In this document: piece by piece, positions 1 through 6,275 of the stretch | Layout of the letters: the number at the start of each line of letters is the position of its first letter | Numbering within the stretch: the first letter of the stretch is position 1 | Assembly: GCA_016178705.1 (NCBI GenBank) | Contig: JACOST010000019.1 | Location: forward strand, 62,001-126,000 | DNA length: 64,000 nucleotides | Direction: 5' to 3' | Source of the DNA: Deltaproteobacteria bacterium | GTDB taxonomy: Bacteria > Desulfobacterota > Binatia > HRBIN30 > JACQVA1 | Notes under the pieces: generated by a model | What the model saw: only the letters and a program-made list of their open reading frames with translations | Told to the model about the DNA's origin: nothing | The model's database searches: none | Translations under genes and position numbers: made by a program

Positions 1-1
1 C

Positions 2-385
2 ATTTGCCAGGGCCTGCTACTTGCCGCCACGGTCGAGCGCGCCAACGGCGAGGTCTATTGGATCGCCGATGCGCGTCCCTATACCATCAACGAAATCGTC
101 GACACGGTGCAGGAGGTTCTCACGACCAACTTCGGCATCGCCTGCGCGTCGCGCCGGCTGAAGCTGCCGGCGCTGGCCGGTGAGATCGCGCGACTAGGAG
201 ACGGCACGCTGCAAGCCATCGGCATCTACAACCAGAAGCTGCACGTGTTGAGCGAAATGGGTCACACCATCGCGTGCTCGATCGAGAAGGCCAAGCGCGA
301 GTTGGGTTACGCACCGGCCGTTTCGCTGCGCGACGGCATGCTGCGGTCGATCGAGTGGTGCCTGGAGAACGGCTTGCGCTTCTAA
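2..385 (+). CDS. NAD-dependent epimerase/dehydratase, C-terminal part (5' end outside window)
   Basis: The reading frame is open from the first bases and ends at TAA 383-385; about 127 residues are visible, so the N-terminal Rossmann half lies upstream of the window. The tail (EKAKRELGYAP followed by SLRDGMLRSIEWCLENG) is typical of extended-SDR sugar-nucleotide epimerases, where this segment closes the substrate lobe. The next gene belongs to the same superfamily and starts 24 bases later, so the two are probably co-transcribed and act on sugar nucleotides or a related NAD(P)-linked substrate. Without the catalytic half the substrate cannot be assigned. Confidence 0.8.
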   Translation: MCQGLLLAATVERANGEVYWIADARPYTINEIVDTVQEVLTTNFGIACASRRLKLPALAGEIARLGDGTLQAIGIYNQKLHVLSEMGHTIACSIEKAKRELGYAPAVSLRDGMLRSIEWCLENGLRF

Positions 386-408
386 GGCGCGAAGGAGACG
401 GCACGCGG

Positions 409-1443
409 ATGGCAACGGTACTCATCACCGGCGGCTCGGGATACTTCGGCTGCTTGCTGCGCGACCGCTTGCGGGAAACCGGCGCGTCGGTCCGCATCTT
501 CGATGTGGTCGACGTCGAGGATCGACCGTCGGAGGTCGAGTTCATTCGCGGCGATATCCGCGACCTGGATGCCGTCCGACGCGCGTGCGCCAACGTCGAG
601 GTTGTCTACCACAACGTCGCGCAGGTGCCGCTGGCGAAGGATCGCCACCTATTCTGGGCGGTCAACTGCGGCGGCACGGAGAACTTGCTGCACGCGGCGC
701 GCGATGCGCGCGTGCGCAAGGTCGTGCACACGTCGTCGAGCGCTGTGTTCGGTGTACCGGCGCGCAATCCGGTGGACGACACCGTCGCGCCGAACCCGAT
801 GGAAGCCTACGGCCGCGCCAAGTTGGAAGCCGAGCGCGTCGTGCAACGCTACGTCGGCGAACACGGGCTCGACGTGTCGATCATTCGCCCGCGCACGATC
901 CTCGGACACGGGCGCCTGGGAATTTTCCAGATCCTGTTCGATTGGATCGAGGAAGGGAAAAACATTCCGGTGCTCGGACGCGGCGACAACATTTACCAGT
1001 TCGTTCACGCCGACGACCTGGCGGCCGCGTCGATCAAAGCGGCGGCGCGCCCTGGCTTCGGCATCTACAACATCGGCGCGGAGACGTTCGGCACCATGCG
1101 GGCCACGCTCGAAGCACTGTGCCGTCACGCGGCGACGGGCAGTCAGGTTTATTCCGTCCCCATGGGCTTGGCGATCGCGGCCATGAAGCTCACCAGCGCG
1201 CTGCGGTTGTCGCCGCTCGGGCCGTATCACTCGCTGATGTACGGCCGCAGTTTGTATTTCGACATCACTCGGCCGAAGGCCGAGCTCGATTGGCAGCCGC
1301 GGTGGTCGAGCGACGAAATGATCTGCGAGTCGTACGACTGGTACCTGGGGCACAAGCAGCAGGTGTTGCACTCGTCGGGCGCGTCGCATCACCGCTCAGC
1401 GGTGAAGCAGGGGATTCTGAAATTGGTGAAGCAATTTTCGTGA
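409..1443 (+). CDS. NAD-dependent epimerase/dehydratase (extended SDR)
   Basis: A 344-residue protein. The N-terminal TGGSGYFG is the TGxxGxxG dinucleotide-binding loop. A serine-rich strand (HTSSSAVFG) and a Y-x3-K pair (EAYGRAKLE) supply the SDR catalytic residues, followed by RPRTILG of the substrate lobe. The ATG at 409 is chosen because AAGGAG (392-397) sits at ribosome-binding distance and the glycine loop follows at once; a longer in-frame extension would prepend residues overlapping the previous gene. It probably oxidises, reduces or epimerises a nucleotide sugar or a 3-beta-hydroxysteroid-like substrate. The neighbouring epimerase and downstream glycosyltransferases favour the sugar role, which is inference. 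Confidence 0.85.
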   Translation: MATVLITGGSGYFGCLLRDRLRETGASVRIFDVVDVEDRPSEVEFIRGDIRDLDAVRRACANVEVVYHNVAQVPLAKDRHLFWAVNCGGTENLLHAARDARVRKVVHTSSSAVFGVPARNPVDDTVAPNPMEAYGRAKLEAERVVQRYVGEHGLDVSIIRPRTILGHGRLGIFQILFDWIEEGKNIPVLGRGDNIYQFVHADDLAAASIKAAARPGFGIYNIGAETFGTMRATLEALCRHAATGSQVYSVPMGLAIAAMKLTSALRLSPLGPYHSLMYGRSLYFDITRPKAELDWQPRWSSDEMICESYDWYLGHKQQVLHSSGASHHRSAVKQGILKLVKQFS

Positions 1444-1592
1444 GACGGTTGGACGTAAGACGGAAGACGTAAAACGGGAGACGCCAGGCGTTGGAGCATC
1501 TCCGTCTCACGTCACGTCTTCACGTCTCCCGTCTCGCGTCCCCCGTCTCACGTCTCACGTCTCGCGTCTCCCGTCTTCCGTCCTACGCGAAT
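1441..1592. repeat. CGTCTCC-type palindromic repeat block, locus 1
   Basis: Directly after the epimerase stop, a purine-side arm of units such as AGACGGAAGACG (1441-1483) is followed by a short spacer and then a pyrimidine-side arm of degenerate 7-9-base CGTCTCC / CGTCTCA / CGTCTTC units to about 1592. The arms are roughly reverse complementary, so the block can fold as a long imperfect hairpin. The same design recurs at 4789-4980, 5775-6275 and 13600-13808. No coding role is supported. Confidence 0.8.
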
Positions 1593-1796
1593 CGCCAGTT
1601 GCGTCCCCGCTCGCAGGTACTCAGTCCGAAGAAAAGAATTCAACGCAGAGTCGCCGAGGCGCCGAGCCGCAGGGGTAGGGTCCGATTGCTCGGCATGAAC
1701 GAAGGTGGACTATTTTCGGATTGCACGACGCGGCAACTTACCCAGGCCGACTGGTGCCGGCAAGCGGGGAAGGCGTGACGATCATCCTCGCGCAAG

Positions 1797-1960
1797 GACG
1801 CGAAGGCGCAAAGAACAGATGGAGCGATCAAAGAGAGATTCCTTCGTCTTCTCCCTTCGTACGCTTCGTGTACTTCGTGGTGAGGATCTTGACCGGTTCG
1901 GCTGTGCGGCTTGGCGTCTTTGCGCGAGACACGTTTGCCTATTTTGGGCGAAGCCCGGGG
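1797..1960. repeat. Dispersed ~160-bp repeat, copy A
   Basis: This block is nearly identical, in the same orientation, to 4046-4202. It opens with GACGCGAAGGCGCAAAG and closes with CTTGGCGTCTTTGCGCGAG, so its ends are inverted repeats, and the centre carries CTTCGTGTACTTCGTGGTG. Sequences of this look (CACGAAGTACACGAAG and relatives) are familiar as interspersed repeats in environmental bacterial genomes. The small ORFs crossing it are not convincing. The rest of 1593-2025 shows a similar CGCAGAGTCGCCGAGGCGCC stretch near 1643 and no gene. Confidence 0.85.
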
Positions 1961-2025
1961 AAATCCACGACGACGGCCGCCAGAGAGGCGTTGACTTGAC
2001 CATCTTTCTAGGCCAGATACTGGCC

Positions 2026-2271
2026 ATGCTGAAGATCAACATCCACGAGGCGAAGACTCACCTCTCGCGCTACCTCGCGCGCGTTGCCAAGGGTGAATCG
2101 ATCCTGCTCTGCAACCGCAACGTTCCGGTTGCGGAGATTCGGCCGCTTCCCGCTCCGCGGAAAACCAGCCGACCCATCGGGTTGGCGAAGGGAACGTTTA
2201 CTGTTCCCGCCAGTTTCTTCGAGCCCTTGCCGGAAGACCTCCAACGCGTCTTCGCTGGCGAGCACGCATGA
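2026..2271 (+). CDS. Type II antitoxin, Phd/YefM (VapB-like) family
   Basis: An 81-residue protein beginning MLKINIHEAKTHLSRYL, the standard N-terminus of Phd/YefM antitoxins, which dimerise, bind the operon promoter and neutralise a toxin with a disordered C-terminal tail. The middle (ILLCNRNVPVAEIRPL) matches the family's second strand and helix. The stop overlaps the next start (ATGA at 2268-2271), the usual coupling of antitoxin and PIN toxin. The partner here is broken, so this is an antitoxin surviving without an active toxin. An ORF extending upstream into the dispersed repeat was rejected as the start because the family motif begins at 2026. Confidence 0.85.
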   Translation: MLKINIHEAKTHLSRYLARVAKGESILLCNRNVPVAEIRPLPAPRKTSRPIGLAKGTFTVPASFFEPLPEDLQRVFAGEHA

Positions 2272-2657
2272 AGCTCCTCTTGGATTGGATACGTGCACAT
2301 TTCTCTGGATCGCCGCCGACGCACCAGACTTGTCTTCGAGGGTCCGCGATCTTTTTCGCGACCCGGCCAATGAGCCGTATCTCAGCGCCGTTTCGGTCTG
2401 AGAGATTGTGGTGAAGCATGCGCTCGGGCGCCTTCCCCTCCCGGAGGCACCCGAGCGATTCGTTCCGGAGCAACGCCACCGCATGGCATCGAGCCTTTGC
2501 CGCTCGACGAAGATGCCGCCCTGCATTTGGCGCGTCTGCCCGCTTGCATCGTGATCCATTCGATCGCATGCTGGTCTGTCAGGCGCTCGTCCATGGCCTC
2601 GCCATCCTGACGCCCGATCCGCTCATCAGCCAGTATCCGGTACGCTGCACTTGGTGA
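2268..2657 (+). pseudogene. Decayed VapC-like PIN-domain toxin
   Basis: Starting at the overlapping ATG (MKLLLD), the frame breaks where TTGGA is duplicated in tandem (TTGGATTGGATACG). Removing one copy restores MKLLLDTCTFLWIAAD, the PIN N-terminus with its first catalytic Asp. The frame then reaches SAVSV followed by TGA (2399-2401), where VapC homologues have Trp (TGG). It continues EIVVKHALGRLPLPEAPERF, shifts near 2490 to GIEPLPLDEDAALHLARLP, and shifts again near 2548 to RDPFDRMLVCQALVHG, ending at TGA 2655-2657. At least three frameshifts and one nonsense change make an active ribonuclease very unlikely. Sequencing error could explain one lesion but hardly all. Confidence 0.85.
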
Positions 2658-2807
2658 AGCGCCGCGGGTGCGGAGCGCGAGTCAACCCTGATCCGAAAGT
2701 AGAAGCCACCGATAAACAGCGACAAGCTGCTGAAGGACATCGCGCACGCAGTGAAACGGATCCGGCATCGCGCGCGCGGCCGCGTATGCTGGATGTATGC
2801 ACGCGAA

Positions 2808-3965
2808 TCACGGCCAGAGTGATCCGTTCGCCACGGCGTCGAGAAAGTCGCCGACCGGCAAGACGTCGATGCCGTCGCGGGTTCGCGCGCGCCGTCCGCC
2901 CGGGTGCACGAGGATGCGGCGCGCAAGCCCTTTGAGTCCCTCAACCGCGCGCAAGCCGCGCAAGGCATCGTCGTCGATGGTGGTGGCCACCTTCGCCTCG
3001 ATCGCCAACCACTCCCGCCCACGCGCGAGCAGGAAGTCCACCTCCGTCCGCGCCGCCTCGGCGGGGGCCCAGTAGTACCATTCCTCGAACAGCCCATGAT
3101 AGTCGCGATGGCTGCGCAGGACCCCGGCGACCCATCCTTCAAACAAGGCGCCGCGCTCTTCCGCCGCCGGCGGCGCGAACTGATTCTTGAGCGCCCGGAC
3201 AATCCCAGCGTCGACCCAGTACCACTTCGGATGCCGCTTCTCACGCACGCGCATGCGGGCCGCATACGCGGGCAGTCGAAACGCGAGCAGGGTGTCTTCC
3301 AATATCTCGAGGTAGCCCGTCACTGTCGTGCGCGCCACGCCGGCATCACGCGCAAGCGTCGCCGTGTTCAGCGTTTGCCCGTGGAACAGCGCTGCGATCG
3401 GCAGAAAGCGGGCGAACCCGGGCAAGCTGCGCACCAGCGCCTCGGCTTGCACCTCTTCCTTCAGGTACATCCGAACGTACGCTTGCAGCGCCTCACGGCG
3501 TTCCGGCGCCTGCCAGATGATCGGCAGACTCCCGGTCGTCAGCACGGTCTCCAACGCAAACGCATGTCCCAGCTCAGCCGGGACCAAGGGATGCAGCTCG
3601 CGCCGTGCCGCGCGTCCCGCCAACAGGTTGGTCCCATGTTGCTTGAGTTTGCGCGCGCTCGACCCGCACAGCACGAAACGCAGTCGCCGTTCCTCGATGA
3701 ACCGATGCACCTCGTTCAGCAACTGCGGCAGCCGCTGGATCTCGTCGACGCACACCGTCGTCCCGGGTCGCAGCGCGCGCAGCTCGTCGGCGAACTGCCC
3801 CGGTCGCACGAGATAGGCGTGGTAGAGCGCCTCATCCAGCAGATCGATGCGATGCGCGGTCGGTAGTTGCGTGCGCACCCACGTGCTCTTGCCAGTGCCG
3901 CGCGGCCCGAACAGAAAGAAGGACTGCTTCGGGACCTCCAGCAAGCGAGGAAACAGGGTTGCCAT
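2808..3965 (-). CDS. AAA-type ATPase with DUF4143 C-terminal domain
   Basis: A 385-residue protein. GPRGTGKS near residue 20 is the Walker A loop, and TTVCVDEIQRLP near 70 is Walker B. The C-terminal half is the DUF4143 region, with TEVDFLL followed by WLAIEAK, the acid and ExK spacing of a restriction-endonuclease-like fold. Family members are widespread, often mobile, and of unsettled function; links to toxin-antitoxin or defence loci are proposed. Here it lies between a decayed VapBC and an orphan DUF433 antitoxin. A perfect 10-bp inverted repeat (3968-3977 / 3989-3998) stands immediately before its start and could be an operator or attenuator. Confidence 0.85.
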   Translation of the reverse strand: MATLFPRLLEVPKQSFFLFGPRGTGKSTWVRTQLPTAHRIDLLDEALYHAYLVRPGQFADELRALRPGTTVCVDEIQRLPQLLNEVHRFIEERRLRFVLCGSSARKLKQHGTNLLAGRAARRELHPLVPAELGHAFALETVLTTGSLPIIWQAPERREALQAYVRMYLKEEVQAEALVRSLPGFARFLPIAALFHGQTLNTATLARDAGVARTTVTGYLEILEDTLLAFRLPAYAARMRVREKRHPKWYWVDAGIVRALKNQFAPPAAEERGALFEGWVAGVLRSHRDYHGLFEEWYYWAPAEAARTEVDFLLARGREWLAIEAKVATTIDDDALRGLRAVEGLKGLARRILVHPGGRRARTRDGIDVLPVGDFLDAVANGSLWP

Positions 3966-3967
3966 AT

Positions 3968-4000
3968 CGTCGTCATTCTACGCCGTAAAATGACGACGTA
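3968..4000. promoter_or_regulatory. Palindromic element upstream of the DUF4143 ATPase
   Basis: CGTCGTCATT (3968-3977) and AATGACGACG (3989-3998) form a perfect 10-bp inverted repeat with an 11-base loop, two bases upstream of the ATPase start codon on the minus strand. The overlapping 22-bp motif TACGCCGTAAAATGACGACG plus TA (3979-4000) recurs at 4752-4773. An operator, a leader hairpin, or a mobile-element end are all possible; the sequence does not decide. Confidence 0.5.
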
Positions 4001-4045
4001 CTAGTCACGATGCGAGATCAGCAGATCTCGATCACTTCGCGAAAA

Positions 4046-4202
4046 GACGCAAAGGCGCAAAGAACAGATGGAGCGATCAAAGAGAGATTCCTTCGTCTTC
4101 TCCCTTCGTGCGCTTCGTGTACTTCGTGGTGAGGACCGTGACTGGTTCGGCTTCGCGGCTTGGCGTCTTTGCGCGAGACACTCTTGCCTTTGCCAAAGCC
4201 CG
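4046..4202. repeat. Dispersed ~160-bp repeat, copy B
   Basis: Second direct copy of the 1797-1960 element, starting GACGCAAAGGCGCAAAG and ending after CTTGGCGTCTTTGCGCGAG. The identical core includes a stretch around GGAGCGATCAAAGAGAG. It fills most of the 320-base gap between the ATPase and the DUF433 gene; the gap holds no credible gene. Confidence 0.85.
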
Positions 4203-4287
4203 AGAAGAGTTGCGACGACGTGCGAGTTACCTAGGCGGGGACGCGCCGCACCTTTCTTGGTTTGATCGCGTCCACGGCACGCATTCG

Positions 4288-4512
4288 TCAAGCAGCACGC
4301 GCACCGCTCACCACAAGCTCACGTGCTTGTTCCAAGACCGCGACTGCCTTCTCTCGGCTGACCGTCGGGAAGTCATCCAGGAACTCGTCGAGTGAGTGCT
4401 TGCCTTCCAGGTAGTCAAAGAGGGCTTGAACGGGCACACGCGTGCCGACGAAGACGGGTGCACCGCTCATGATTTCAGGATCGCAGTGAATGACTGACTT
4501 TCGCGTCCCCAT
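4288..4512 (-). CDS. DUF433-family antitoxin-like protein (orphan)
   Basis: A 74-residue protein with the complete DUF433 signature: IHCDPEIMSGAPVFVGTRVP followed by a short helix pair (FDYLEGKHSLDEFLDDFP) and a C-terminal helix. DUF433 proteins are small winged-helix antitoxins normally encoded just before a DUF5615 PIN-like toxin. Downstream on this strand there is only repeat DNA (4046-4202), so the toxin is missing. The ATG at 4512 is chosen because GGAG lies about 9 bases upstream and the domain starts there; an upstream in-frame extension to 4710 looks non-coding. Confidence 0.8.
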   Translation of the reverse strand: MGTRKSVIHCDPEIMSGAPVFVGTRVPVQALFDYLEGKHSLDEFLDDFPTVSREKAVAVLEQARELVVSGARAA

Positions 4513-4751
4513 AGTGATTTTCTCCGCAGGGCAACCTATCACGCGACCACTCGTGGGCCTAGCGTCAGAAAGCTTTTCGCTGGTCGCGTGGGCCACTGGA
4601 GAACCCCTCTCGTCAACCGATCTCTCGGTGCCCCTTGCGCAAACGACGGCGCGCGACTGGGGCGCGGCGGCGACGCATCTGCGCCAGCAACTGGTCGACC
4701 GGCGGGGCACCGGGCGAGCGAGTCAACTTGGTTGCGATACCGCTGTCACTT

Positions 4752-4773
4752 TACGCCGCAAAATGACGGCGTA
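4752..4773. repeat. 22-bp palindromic direct repeat, second copy
   Basis: TACGCCG (4752-4758) and CGGCGTA (4767-4773) are perfect inverted arms around CAAAATGA. The same 22-bp element, with two substitutions and in the same orientation, occurs at 3979-4000. The two copies bracket a ~770-bp segment containing the dispersed repeat and the orphan DUF433 gene. No other function is visible in 4513-4788. Confidence 0.65.
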
Positions 4774-4788
4774 CCAATCTCGGGACAG

Positions 4789-4980
4789 GAGACGTGAAGC
4801 GTGAGACGTAAGACGGAAGGCATGGGATACCTCTCTCCGTCTCCCGTCTCCCGTCTCTCGTCTCCCGTCTCCCGTCTCCCGTCTTACGTCTCCCGTCTCC
4901 CGTCTCCCGTCTCTCGTCTCCCGTCTCCCGTCTCTCGTCTCCCGTCTCCCGTCTCCCGTCTTACGTCCTTACGCTTCACG
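4789..4980. repeat. CGTCTCC-type palindromic repeat block, locus 2
   Basis: A purine-side arm (GGAGACGTGAAGCGTGAGACG and on to about 4822) is separated by a spacer around GGCATGGGATACC from a long pyrimidine-side arm in which CGTCTCC heptamers and CGTCTTA / CGTCTCT variants repeat some twenty times up to the stop codon of the methyltransferase. It is the cleanest tandem version of the family, with several exact heptamers in a row. Confidence 0.9.
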
Positions 4981-5776
4981 CCTGACAAATCGCCAGCAGA
5001 TCGAGTGAGCCCTCGGGATTCGTACTGATGTGAAAGTCATCGATACCAATGGCGTCGGTAGCACCATCGGCGCGCGCGATGTTTTGCCGCACCAGACGCG
5101 CGAGCTTCGGATACACCCATTCGATCAGCGCCTGCGGTAGCACTCGGCGCAATCCCAACGGATCGAGGCGCAAGATCTTGCCGGCCTGAACTCCGCGCGC
5201 GCGCTCAAAGGCCATCACCTTCTCGTTGCCGCACACGCCGTGCATGTCCACCTGCGCAAATGTCGCCCGCAGCAGCGTCGCCAGTTCATCGGCGACGTAC
5301 TCGTGCAGGTGATACGGATTCTCGACGAACGAGTTGAGTCGATTGGGCGTGATCACGATCAGGCGTCCGTCGGACTGCAACACGTGCCGCGCTTGTTCGA
5401 GGAACGGACGCGGATCGTCGAGGTGCTCGATCACCTGGAAGTTGCACACGACATCGAAATGCTCGCCGAGCACACTCAGTCGCTGCAACTCGCACGCGCG
5501 ATACATCAGGTTCGGCGCCTGATAGCGACGCGCAGCCACCGCGATGGTGTCGGCTGATCGATCAACTCCGATCGCCCGCAGCGCCGTCTGGGCCAACAAG
5601 TGCGTGCCGTAGCCATCGCCGCAGCCGGCATCGAGCACGGTCTTGCCGCGCACCTGCTCTTGCGCAAATCGATACGCCACGATGTGACGCGCAAAGTCCG
5701 CCGCGAACAGCGGATCGCCCGCGACCAGCCGCTCGCCGGTAAAGATGCCGCCTTGTGATTCGTCGGAGTGGGACAT
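4976..5776 (-). CDS. Class I SAM-dependent methyltransferase
   Basis: A 266-residue protein. DAGCGDGYG near residue 50 is motif I of the Rossmann methyltransferase fold, IGVDRS is the acidic strand-2 end that binds the SAM ribose, and VVCNFQVIEHLDDP is the motif seen in type-11/UbiE-like enzymes. It should methylate a small molecule or sugar; a glycan or lipid-linked substrate fits the flanking epimerase and glycosyltransferase genes, but that is inference. Its 3' end runs into repeat block 2 and its 5' end into the next repeat arm, so it is isolated between repeat blocks rather than tightly operonic. Confidence 0.85.
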   Translation of the reverse strand: MSHSDESQGGIFTGERLVAGDPLFAADFARHIVAYRFAQEQVRGKTVLDAGCGDGYGTHLLAQTALRAIGVDRSADTIAVAARRYQAPNLMYRACELQRLSVLGEHFDVVCNFQVIEHLDDPRPFLEQARHVLQSDGRLIVITPNRLNSFVENPYHLHEYVADELATLLRATFAQVDMHGVCGNEKVMAFERARGVQAGKILRLDPLGLRRVLPQALIEWVYPKLARLVRQNIARADGATDAIGIDDFHISTNPEGSLDLLAICQA

Positions 5777-5835
5777 GGGGAGACGGAAGACGGGAGACGT
5801 TAGACGTTGGACGGGAGACGGGAAACGTTGGACGA
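5775..5835. repeat. CGTCTCC-type repeat, locus 3, purine-side arm
   Basis: Units such as AGACGGAAGACGGGAGACG run from just upstream of the methyltransferase start into the 3' end of the four-helix-bundle gene. The complementary pyrimidine-side arm lies at 6198-6275 on the other side of that gene, so here the palindrome carries a gene in its loop. Confidence 0.85.
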
Positions 5836-6195
5836 AATGGTGGCGCGGAGTTTTCGGAGAAGTCCCGCGAGCATCTGATCGATTCGTTGCATCATGTCCT
5901 CCAAGAGCGGAATTGCCTGGCTCGCCAGGTAGCCGAGTCGGCGGCTGATTTCCACTTGCGTGTCCAATTCGCTCAAGGAGCCGCGCGCGATATGCACGAA
6001 ATTGGCGAACTCCTTCTTAGTCTGTCGCGCCGCTCCCTCCGCGATATTGCTCGCCACACTTACCGCGGCGCGTCGCATCTGGGAAATCAATCCGTAGCGC
6101 TCAGCGTCGGGATATGCACTCGTGAGACGGTACACCTCCACCACTAGATGAACACTCATCTGCCACACTTCGAGACGCTTATGCGGTTTGTCCAT
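5800..6195 (-). CDS. Four-helix-bundle protein (23S rRNA intervening-sequence protein family)
   Basis: A 131-residue protein. RLEVWQMSVHLVVEVYRLT, then LISQMRRAAVSVASNIAEG, then KKEFANFVHIARGSLSELDT are the family's conserved helices. Members form pentameric four-helix bundles and are found free-standing, inside 23S rRNA intervening sequences, and as Avd accessory proteins of diversity-generating retroelements. No reverse transcriptase or rRNA is nearby, so a function cannot be assigned. The start at 6195 (MDKPHKRLEVW) excludes residues encoded by the repeat. The last about 14 residues (NVSRLPSNV) are encoded by the purine-side repeat arm, so the array has captured or created the C-terminus. 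Confidence 0.85.
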   Translation of the reverse strand: MDKPHKRLEVWQMSVHLVVEVYRLTSAYPDAERYGLISQMRRAAVSVASNIAEGAARQTKKEFANFVHIARGSLSELDTQVEISRRLGYLASQAIPLLEDMMQRIDQMLAGLLRKLRATISSNVSRLPSNV

Positions 6196-6197
6196 CC

Positions 6198-6275
6198 CGG
6201 TTCTCCCGTCTCCCGTCCCCACGTCTTCCGTCTTCCGTCTCCCGTCCTCACGTCTCCCGTCTCCCGTCCTACTCC
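6198..6275. repeat. CGTCTCC-type repeat, locus 3, pyrimidine-side arm
   Basis: CCGTCTCCCGTCC, CGTCTTCCGTCTTCCGTC and further units lie immediately 5' of the four-helix-bundle gene and run into the stop codon of the next minus-strand gene at 6269. Together with 5775-5835 it forms inverted arms enclosing one small gene. Confidence 0.85.

Noticed and set aside
1640-2025. Several 60-90-residue ORFs
   Set aside because: They cross the dispersed repeat, lack motifs, and similar ORFs arise in copy B purely from the repeat.
2399-2401. TGA in the VapC frame read as selenocysteine
   Set aside because: The homologous residue is Trp, no SECIS-like hairpin follows, and other frameshifts show decay.
4789-4980. 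CRISPR array
   Set aside because: Units are 7-9 bases without unique spacers of constant length.
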